NCBI GenBank assembly: GCA_021769545.1
Contig: JAETSS010000109.1
Span: 1-5,342, forward strand
Origin: Eubacterium sp.
GTDB lineage: Bacteria; Bacillota_A; Clostridia; Peptostreptococcales; Anaerovoracaceae
DNA length: 5,342 nucleotides
Direction of reading: 5' to 3'
This document shows, one piece after another, positions 1 to 4,987 of the stretch. Position 1 is the first letter of the stretch, and every line of letters begins with the position of its first letter. Position numbers and translations under genes: made by a program. The notes under the pieces were generated by a model. It was not told the DNA's origin and did not search any database. It saw only the letters and a list, made by a program, of their open reading frames with translations.

Positions 1-2597
1 TATGCATAGGCATCCTGGCCCACGTGGATGCTGGAAAAACAACTTTATCGGAGGCGCTGCTGTATAAAACCGGAGCCATAAGAAAGCTGGGAAGGGTGGA
101 CCATCAGGATACGTTTCTGGACACGGACCAGCAGGAAAAGGCGCGTGGCATAACGATATTTTCAAAGCAGGCAGAGCTTGTATACGGGGACATGAGGATG
201 ATGCTCCTGTACACACCGGGACATGTGGACTTTTCCGCGGAAACGGAGCGAACGCTGCAGGTGCTGGATTACGCCATACTGGTGATAAGCGGCAAGGACG
301 GCGTTCAGGGACATACGTCCACCATCTGGAAGCTTTTGAAGAAATACCGTGTACCTGTCTTCATCTTCGTCAACAAGATGGACCTTAACGGAGTGGACGG
401 CAGCGAGATACTGGAAGAACTAAGAAAAAGCCTGGATCAGGGATGCATAGACTTTTCCGCGAAAAGAGACGATAGCTTCCTTGAGCAGATCGCAATGTGT
501 GATGAAGAACTCCTCGAAGAGTTCATAGCTTCGGGAGATATTGAGGATGCGGCAATAGGCAGGGGTATCGCAGACAGGAAGGTGTTTCCGTGTTGCTTCG
601 GTTCAGCGCTGAAGCTTGAAGGCATAGACGGACTTCTTGACTGTCTGTGCAGATTTTGCAATGAGAAAAAATATCCCGATGAACTGGGGGCAAGGGTATA
701 CAAGATAACGAGAGACGACCGGGGAAACAGGCTCACCCACATGAAGGTGACAGGCGGCGCTTTGCATACCAAGGATCTTGTAGGCGATGAGAAGATAGAG
801 CAGATACGAATATATTCAGGTGCAAAGTACAGGACAGAGGACAAGGTGCGGGCAGGTGATATATGTGCGGTGACTGGGCTTAAGGGCTCATACGCCGGGC
901 AGGGGATAGGCTTCGAGTCGGCGGCGCAGGAGCCGGTGCTTGAATCGGTACTGCTTTATAGAGTAGAGCTTTCTCCCGATCAGGATATACATGAGGCTCT
1001 CATAAAGCTGCGGCTTTTGGAGGAAGAGGATCCCCAGCTCCATGTGATATGGAACGAGCAGCTTCAGGAGATACAGATGCAGCTCATGGGAGAGGTGCAG
1101 ATAGAGATATTGAAGAACATCATATCACAGCGCTTCGGCTTTGACGTGGAGTTCGGTCAGGGGGCCATCACATATAAGGAGACTATAGCATCGCCGGTGG
1201 TGGGAGCGGGCCATTTCGAGCCGCTGCGCCATTACGCGGAGGTGCATCTTTTGCTGGAGCCTGCCGAGCGAGGAAGCGGACTGACCTTTGCATCATCATG
1301 CAGCGAGGATATCCTGGACCGAAACTGGCAGCGACTTATAATCACACACCTTGAGGAAAAGGAGCATATAGGAGTCCTGACGGGCTCTCCCATTACCGAT
1401 ATGAGGATAACCATCCTTACGGGAAAGGCGCATCTCAAGCATACTGAGGGCGGAGATTTCAGACAGGCTACATACCGTGCGCTGCGGCAGGGCCTGAGGA
1501 AGGCGGAATCGGTGCTGCTGGAGCCGTGGTATGAGTTCCGGCTTGAGCTGCCTGCCGAGAATATAGGCAGAGCCATGTCGGATATACAGAAAATGGGAGG
1601 CGTTATGGGAGATCCCGAGAGTCTGGGGGATACGGCTGTTTTGTCCGGAAAGGCGCCGGTTTCCGAAATGAAGGACTATTCCCTTGAGGTGGCTTCGTAT
1701 ACAAGAGGAAGAGGTCAGCTTTCATGTGCGCTGTGCGGCTATGAACCATGCCACGATCAGGAAAGAGTCATTGCAGACATCGGATATGATCCTGACAGCG
1801 ATCTTGAAAATACTGCAGATTCAGTGTTCTGTAGTCATGGAGCAGGCGTTACTGTCAAATGGGATGATGTAGACGGACAGCTCCACATGGAGAGCTGCAT
1901 CCCCCGGGGAAGCAGTGGGCCGGAGCGTGATATGCAAAGACCTGCAGGCGGCTCGGCATCTGTGTATCGCGGAACGAGAGAAGAGGATGAGGAGCTGGAC
2001 AGGATATTTGAGATGACATACGGTAAGCCGAAGCAGCGGACCTTTATACCCAAGAGAGAGATACTTTCCCAAAAGGAAAAGATAAAGATCAAGCCATCCA
2101 GGGTGCTTGAAGAATATCTTCTGGTAGACGGATACAATATCATATTCGCATGGGACGAGCTCAAGGCTCTGGCTAAGATCAATATGGATTCGGCAAGACA
2201 GGCGTTGATAGAGATACTTGCCAATTATCAGGGCTACAGAAAGTGTCATGTGATAACCGTCTTTGACGCATACAAGGTCAAGGGCGGGGAGCGTCACTAC
2301 GAAAAGCATGAAAATGTGGATGTGATATATACCCGTGAAGCGGAAACTGCAGACATGTATATAGAGAAGACGGCCCATGAGAAAAGCGGGGAATACCACG
2401 TCAGAGTCGCTACCTCGGACAGGCTTGAGCAGATAATAATAACGGGCGGCGGGGCCTTCAAGATTTCCGCCGATGAGTTCAAGGCGGAGGTGGAACAGGC
2501 CGATCTGGAGATAAGCAGGCTCATCGAGGAACACAATATGAAGAACAGGCAGCTGGGAAGAAACGGCATCGTGCTACCGAAGCTCCCGGATGAATAG
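1..2597 (+). CDS. Tet(M)/EF-G-like translational GTPase fused to a C-terminal YacP/Rae1-like NYN nuclease domain (5' partial)
   Basis: The reading frame is open from the first base: codons from position 3 read CIGILAH and run into VDAGKTTL, so the GTG at 24 is not the start. By alignment with remembered Tet(M), about 4-5 N-terminal residues are missing. Residues below count from the GTG at 24. The G domain shows G1 AHVDAGKTT, G2 RGIT (41-44), G3 as YTPGH (63-67, normally DTPGH), G4 NKMD (117-120) and G5 SAL (194-196). EF-G-like domains II-V follow to about 565, ending in a SYTRGRG segment, then a Cys-rich tail (568-605) and a charged linker with a helix-like stretch (about 653-672). Residues 697-838 match NYN_YacP/Rae1, with LLVDGYN, VFDAY, TREAETAD and VATSD and acidic residues D702, D748, D777 and D799. 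Tet(M) is about 640 aa; this protein is about 870. Inference: it binds the ribosomal A site using GTP and may cleave mRNA or another RNA there. The tetracycline-contact loop of Tet(M) is not conserved. The family assignment is sure; the cellular role is unknown. Confidence 0.93.
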   Translation, partial: CIGILAHVDAGKTTLSEALLYKTGAIRKLGRVDHQDTFLDTDQQEKARGITIFSKQAELVYGDMRMMLLYTPGHVDFSAETERTLQVLDYAILVISGKDGVQGHTSTIWKLLKKYRVPVFIFVNKMDLNGVDGSEILEELRKSLDQGCIDFSAKRDDSFLEQIAMCDEELLEEFIASGDIEDAAIGRGIADRKVFPCCFGSALKLEGIDGLLDCLCRFCNEKKYPDELGARVYKITRDDRGNRLTHMKVTGGALHTKDLVGDEKIEQIRIYSGAKYRTEDKVRAGDICAVTGLKGSYAGQGIGFESAAQEPVLESVLLYRVELSPDQDIHEALIKLRLLEEEDPQLHVIWNEQLQEIQMQLMGEVQIEILKNIISQRFGFDVEFGQGAITYKETIASPVVGAGHFEPLRHYAEVHLLLEPAERGSGLTFASSCSEDILDRNWQRLIITHLEEKEHIGVLTGSPITDMRITILTGKAHLKHTEGGDFRQATYRALRQGLRKAESVLLEPWYEFRLELPAENIGRAMSDIQKMGGVMGDPESLGDTAVLSGKAPVSEMKDYSLEVASYTRGRGQLSCALCGYEPCHDQERVIADIGYDPDSDLENTADSVFCSHGAGVTVKWDDVDGQLHMESCIPRGSSGPERDMQRPAGGSASVYRGTREEDEELDRIFEMTYGKPKQRTFIPKREILSQKEKIKIKPSRVLEEYLLVDGYNIIFAWDELKALAKINMDSARQALIEILANYQGYRKCHVITVFDAYKVKGGERHYEKHENVDVIYTREAETADMYIEKTAHEKSGEYHVRVATSDRLEQIIITGGGAFKISADEFKAEVEQADLEISRLIEEHNMKNRQLGRNGIVLPKLPDE

Positions 2598-2607
2598 AGA
2601 AGACAAG

Positions 2608-2635
2608 AAAAAACGGCTGTATCAAGCCGTTTTTT
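2608..2635. terminator. Bidirectional intrinsic terminator between convergent genes
   Basis: A perfect 11-bp inverted repeat pairs 2608-2618 (six A then CGGCT) with 2625-2635 (AGCCG then six T) around a 6-nt loop. The GC core is followed by a T tract on either strand. It lies 10 bp after the stop of the GTPase-NYN gene and 15 bp from the stop of the leftward lipoprotein gene, so it can end both transcripts. Confidence 0.93.
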
Positions 2636-2650
2636 CCATTTGATCGTAAG

Positions 2651-4651
2651 CTACTTCAGATCAAGTGCTTTTATTATGTCTTCGTGACCCTCTGCAGGGA
2701 ATGCAACGATGAATTCGTTGTGATCGTTATCTTCATCATAGCTGGTGTACCAGCCGTATACGAGACGTTCGAAGCTTTCGATGACATATCCGTCCTGATT
2801 GTGGTCTGTAGTGTCATACGGGTCGGCGAGGATCAGTACATCATCCTGAGTCGCATCCGGCGTACCCATATCGTCATAACCTACGATGACCTGCCAGTGG
2901 CCGCCCCATTCATCCCAGCCTATCATGATAGGGATGTCGTTTTCCAGCAGATAAGGGATGAGACCGTACCAGTCCTCGGAGGTCCCTGCCTGCAGGCAGT
3001 AGTCGCCGATATATGATTCTTCTCCGGCAGGATCGTCCAGATCCTTATTTGTGAACCATTTCCAGTCCTGATCGTATGTATCGTTCATGTAAGTGAATAC
3101 CTCTTCCATACCGCTGAGAACGGTAGCGCCCGTATCTCCGTCCTGTCTGTGGGAAGCAAGGCTGACATCTGTTTCGCCTTCAAGCATATCGAACCAGTTC
3201 ATTACCATAGCCGAGGATGCGAGACCGCATGACCATTCGGTGGACTGCTGCAGCGTCTTGAAGTGAGTCAGGATCTTGAGCGTATCGGTATCTTCCATAT
3301 TGTAAAAGTCGAAGAATTTGTAGTACGGAGAATTGTTGTGATCGCCTGAGCGTTCATATCCTCCGGTAGCTGCTCCCGCAAGACCGTTGTCTCCCAGATA
3401 TTCCGTATCAGGATAGTATTTCTGTATATCCTCTGCGGTATTTCCGTAGGAGAGCTTATTGTCGTCTGTGAAAACGCCCGTATTATCATAATCAGCCGTA
3501 AGTCCTTCGCCCATTACAGGTTCATAAGACCAGCCCTTTGCAGGTGCAGCGGTTATGAATTTAGTGCCGGCTACTCCCGTATTCGGAGATGTCCAGACAC
3601 CGTATACCAGTCTTTCGAAGGATTCAACGGCATATCCGTTATTGTCGTGGTCTGTGGTGTCGTAAGGATCCATAAGGATAAGCACATCATCATTGGTGTC
3701 TTCCGTACCCATGTTATCGTATCCGATGATGGTCTGATAATGCCATCCGTAGGAGTTCCAGCCTACGATGACAGGGTGTCCGGCCTTAAGCTGTACCTGG
3801 AGCCATTCGGGATCCTGAAGCAGTTGGGCGCTGTCCTCATCATCGGATGATACTATATCCCATTTGCCTGTGATACCCAGCTCTGTAAGCTTATTGAATA
3901 CATTGGACATTTCGTTCAGCTCAGAGCCTCTTGCGAAATGCTCTGCATCCTCAGAACCTCTGAGGGCAGCCAGATCCATATCATTGAGACCGTCTCTTAC
4001 ACCGTACCATTCAAGTACTGTGGCGATGGAAGAAAGTCCGCAGGTCCAGCCTGTGGTCTGAAGATATGTCTTATAGCCTGTAAGCATGGTCAGCGTATCG
4101 CTGGAAGTCGCATGGTAATAGTCGTTATCGGTCCAATATGTGCTGGCATCAAGATTTGCGAAGTCGGTGGTACCGCTGTAGTCTCCAAGTTTAAAACCTG
4201 CAAGGATACGTTCACCCATAGGGATCCTGTACTCGACATCGAAAACAGCCTTGCCTGTTGCGTCGTCTACTGCAGGATCGGATCCTGTTCCTGCGCCGTC
4301 TATCCATGCAGCGTCTTCATCCCAGTATTCTGATTTGTCTTCATAAGGGACGATCTCCACCTTTGCAGCAACACCGTCTTCATCCTTTTCGGATACTCTG
4401 GTGAAATTGCCTACAACTGTTTCTTCAGAAAGGTCACAGTCTTCAAAGGCTTCTTTTTCGGCATTCCACATTACGATTTCGGCATCGTCGCTTATCTGCG
4501 TGAAATTGATAACTCCGTCGCTGTACTCACCCGTGAGTATGAACTGCTCGGGAGCTGTCGAGTCTACGACGGGCTCTTTGCTGCCGCAGCCGCTGAAACT
4601 GAAGGTCAGTACCATAGCAAGCGAAAGCAGCAGAACCGTTAATTTTCTCAT
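2651..4651 (-). CDS. Secreted lipoprotein with two tandem C39-like (papain-fold) cysteine peptidase domains
   Basis: 666 aa. The N-terminus is a lipoprotein signal peptide: MRK, a hydrophobic stretch to about residue 19, then FSGC with the likely lipidated Cys at 22 (F at -3 is tolerated but not ideal). The mature protein is therefore probably anchored to the outer face of the membrane. Residues 30-175 are acidic and unrecognised. Two homologous domains follow, about 178-372 and 443-655, resembling Peptidase_C39_2. Domain 1 has Q198, C204 (GWTCG), H304 (GWHYQ) and D328 (DPYD). Domain 2 has Q469, C475 (EWSCG), H585 (GGHWQ) and D610 (DPYD). The Gln sits six residues before the Cys, as in papain, so both sites look active. 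Each domain carries a DPYDTTDH segment followed by GY..ESFERLVYG, with a DxDxNG or DxNxDG loop that may bind calcium. The protein is rich in Asp and Glu. Start choice is supported by a strong RBS and promoter. Substrate unknown; protease, amidase or transpeptidase-like activity are all possible. Confidence 0.9.
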   Translation of the reverse strand: MRKLTVLLLSLAMVLTFSFSGCGSKEPVVDSTAPEQFILTGEYSDGVINFTQISDDAEIVMWNAEKEAFEDCDLSEETVVGNFTRVSEKDEDGVAAKVEIVPYEDKSEYWDEDAAWIDGAGTGSDPAVDDATGKAVFDVEYRIPMGERILAGFKLGDYSGTTDFANLDASTYWTDNDYYHATSSDTLTMLTGYKTYLQTTGWTCGLSSIATVLEWYGVRDGLNDMDLAALRGSEDAEHFARGSELNEMSNVFNKLTELGITGKWDIVSSDDEDSAQLLQDPEWLQVQLKAGHPVIVGWNSYGWHYQTIIGYDNMGTEDTNDDVLILMDPYDTTDHDNNGYAVESFERLVYGVWTSPNTGVAGTKFITAAPAKGWSYEPVMGEGLTADYDNTGVFTDDNKLSYGNTAEDIQKYYPDTEYLGDNGLAGAATGGYERSGDHNNSPYYKFFDFYNMEDTDTLKILTHFKTLQQSTEWSCGLASSAMVMNWFDMLEGETDVSLASHRQDGDTGATVLSGMEEVFTYMNDTYDQDWKWFTNKDLDDPAGEESYIGDYCLQAGTSEDWYGLIPYLLENDIPIMIGWDEWGGHWQVIVGYDDMGTPDATQDDVLILADPYDTTDHNQDGYVIESFERLVYGWYTSYDEDNDHNEFIVAFPAEGHEDIIKALDLK
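2741..3325 (-). repeat. Domain repeat 2 (C39-like), lipoprotein residues 443-637
   Basis: The second copy of the C39-like domain. It keeps Q469, C475, H585 and D610. Compared with repeat 1 it has a longer, different middle part (about 490-570) with an extra Cys at 552. The different middles suggest the two domains have distinct substrate pockets while sharing the catalytic core. Confidence 0.85.
3587..4120 (-). repeat. Domain repeat 1 (C39-like), lipoprotein residues 178-355
   Basis: The first of two homologous protein-level repeats. Shared landmarks with repeat 2 are a leading YY, a DTL..L..(Y/F)KT.LQ segment, W(T/S)CGL at the catalytic Cys, GW and H(Y/W)Q at the His, GYD.MGT, DDVLIL.DPYDTTDH, and ESFERLVYG. 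Nucleotide identity is clearly lower than protein similarity even in the best-conserved part, so the duplication is old rather than recent. Confidence 0.85.
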
Positions 4652-4659
4652 AATAACCT

Positions 4660-4668
4660 ACCTCCTTT
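4660..4668 (-). promoter_or_regulatory. RBS of the lipoprotein gene
   Basis: On the minus strand this reads AAAGGAGGT, an almost ideal Shine-Dalgarno sequence, 8 nt before the ATG at 4651-4649. It fixes the start codon and predicts efficient translation. Confidence 0.93.
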
Positions 4669-4694
4669 TCTTTGCTCTATATGACAACATAGCC

Positions 4695-4723
4695 ATTATA
4701 TATCGCTAAAAGAAAAATTTCAA
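4695..4723 (-). promoter_or_regulatory. Sigma-A promoter of the lipoprotein gene
   Basis: The minus strand reads TTGAAA (-35, 4723-4718), a 17-bp spacer, then a perfect TATAAT (-10, 4700-4695). Transcription would begin near 4688 and give a leader of about 37 nt containing the strong RBS. Spacing and hexamers are near consensus, suggesting well expressed, housekeeping-type transcription. Confidence 0.88.
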
Positions 4724-4731
4724 CATAGATA

Positions 4732-4760
4732 TTGAAAAATTCGGAAAATTGTGATAAAGT
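4732..4760 (+). promoter_or_regulatory. Candidate promoter for the iron-sulfur redox gene
   Basis: TTGAAA at 4732-4737, a 17-bp spacer and TAAAGT at 4755-4760 (4 of 6 matches to the -10 consensus), with TGA at 4752-4754 fitting an extended -10 TGn. The start would be near 4767, giving a leader of about 220 nt. The weaker -10 box and the overlapping dyads suggest a regulated promoter. No expression evidence is available. Confidence 0.55.
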
Positions 4761-4769
4761 ATTTACAAT
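4748..4769. promoter_or_regulatory. Imperfect 22-bp dyad over the rightward -10 box
   Basis: ATTGT at 4748-4752 is matched by ACAAT at 4765-4769. The next inner position mismatches, and the one after pairs. The half-sites (TTGTGAT and, on the other strand, TTGTAAA) resemble those of Rex, but the spacing is two bases longer than in typical 18-bp Rex sites. It covers the -10 box and start site, where a repressor would act. Could be coincidental in AT-rich DNA. Confidence 0.3.
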
Positions 4770-4773
4770 GACA

Positions 4774-4787
4774 TGTAACTAGTTACA
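4774..4787. promoter_or_regulatory. Perfect 14-bp palindrome, candidate operator
   Basis: TGTAACTAGTTACA is identical to its own reverse complement. It lies about 7 bp after the predicted rightward start site, a typical place for a dimeric repressor to block transcription. With no loop it is a poor RNA hairpin, so a DNA-level protein site is more likely. The regulator is not identified. Confidence 0.5.
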
Positions 4788-4853
4788 CTCCCGGAGCCGC
4801 TTTTTCAGATTGCTTTCAGGCTTTATGGGGGATAGACGGTTTACAAAAGGTTT

Positions 4854-4888
4854 GCGGGCGCCTAAGGTCAGCCCGCGTAAAAATTTTT
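4854..4888 (+). terminator. Terminator-like or attenuator hairpin in the leader
   Basis: GCGGGC (4854-4859) pairs with GCCCGC (4871-4876) across an 11-nt loop that can itself form CC/GG. Five A and then five T follow (4879-4888). The T tract starts 7 nt after the stem, which is poor for a simple terminator. The flanking AAAA (4845-4848) and TTT (4851-4853) can pair with the A and T tracts to lengthen the stem with bulges. It lies about 100 nt before the coding start, so attenuation is possible. Confidence 0.4.
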
Positions 4889-4911
4889 CGACGGACTATG
4901 TTTATGATGAT

Positions 4912-4960
4912 GGTATCACAGCTGTCTGAATATAATTGCACAAGGCGACAGCCTGATATC
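4912..4960 (+). other. Long leader hairpin before the iron-sulfur gene
   Basis: GGTATCA (4912-4918) pairs with TGATATC (4954-4960, one G-U), and GCTGTC (4921-4926) pairs with GACAGC (4947-4952). The two helices are separated by a 2x1 internal loop (CA against C) and closed by a 20-nt loop. The total is 13 base pairs. The 3' arm ends 13 nt before the RBS. The loop contains TATAAT (4931-4936), so the element could be a leader RNA structure, a second promoter region, or both. Confidence 0.45.
4931..4936 (+). promoter_or_regulatory. Possible proximal -10 box
   Basis: A perfect TATAAT, but no good -35 box at 16-18 bp (the best is ATGATG at 4907-4912, with 3 matches) and no extended -10 TGn. If used, transcription would start near 4943 with a leader of about 45 nt and bypass the upstream hairpin. 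Weak call. Confidence 0.25.
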
Positions 4961-4973
4961 TAATATGTTATGT

Positions 4974-4979
4974 AAGGAG
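4974..4979 (+). promoter_or_regulatory. RBS of the iron-sulfur gene
   Basis: AAGGAG lies 8 nt before the ATG at 4988 and decides that start over the in-frame ATG five codons later, which has no Shine-Dalgarno sequence at a suitable distance. Confidence 0.9.
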
Positions 4980-4987
4980 AGATACGG

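Larger units (their letters stand above)
4652..4987. other. Divergent intergenic region, 336 bp
   Basis: There is no convincing gene here. From left to right it holds the RBS and promoter of the leftward lipoprotein gene, a candidate rightward promoter whose -35 box lies 8 bp from the leftward -35 box, two dyad elements near the rightward start site, and about 200 nt of likely leader with two hairpins before the iron-sulfur gene. The left half is AT-rich; the part after 4788 is more GC-rich. A 34-codon reading frame at 4825-4929 lacks a usable RBS and was not called. Confidence 0.75.

Noticed and set aside
24..26. GTG at 24 as the start of the GTPase
   Set aside because: The frame is open to the window edge and the upstream codons encode IGILAH, part of the conserved P-loop strand, so translation must begin before the window.
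1821..2534. 237-codon open frame on the minus strand inside the GTPase-NYN gene
   Set aside because: It is antisense to strongly conserved NYN domain coding sequence, shows no recognisable motif, and overlaps another antisense frame. It is a shadow of the real gene.
24..2597. Calling the GTPase a tetracycline resistance gene
   Set aside because: The domain IV loop that acts on the drug site is replaced, the protein carries an extra nuclease domain, and the G3 Asp is missing. Similarity is to the superfamily rather than to the resistance function.
3938..4333. 131-codon open frame on the plus strand opposite the lipoprotein gene
   Set aside because: The minus strand here encodes conserved catalytic-domain sequence with a signal peptide, RBS and promoter. 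The plus-strand frame has no motif and no family resemblance.
4790..4806. CGGAGCCG followed by a T run as an intrinsic terminator
   Set aside because: The CGG/CCG stem has only 3 bp and a 2-nt loop, too small to form a stable hairpin, and no gene ends just upstream on the plus strand.
4825..4929. 34-codon frame (MGDRRFTKGLRAP...) in the leader, possible leader peptide
   Set aside because: There is no convincing ribosome binding site before its ATG, no run of regulatory codons and no known match. It spans the GC-rich hairpin and its composition looks incidental. Conservation in relatives would be needed to revive it.
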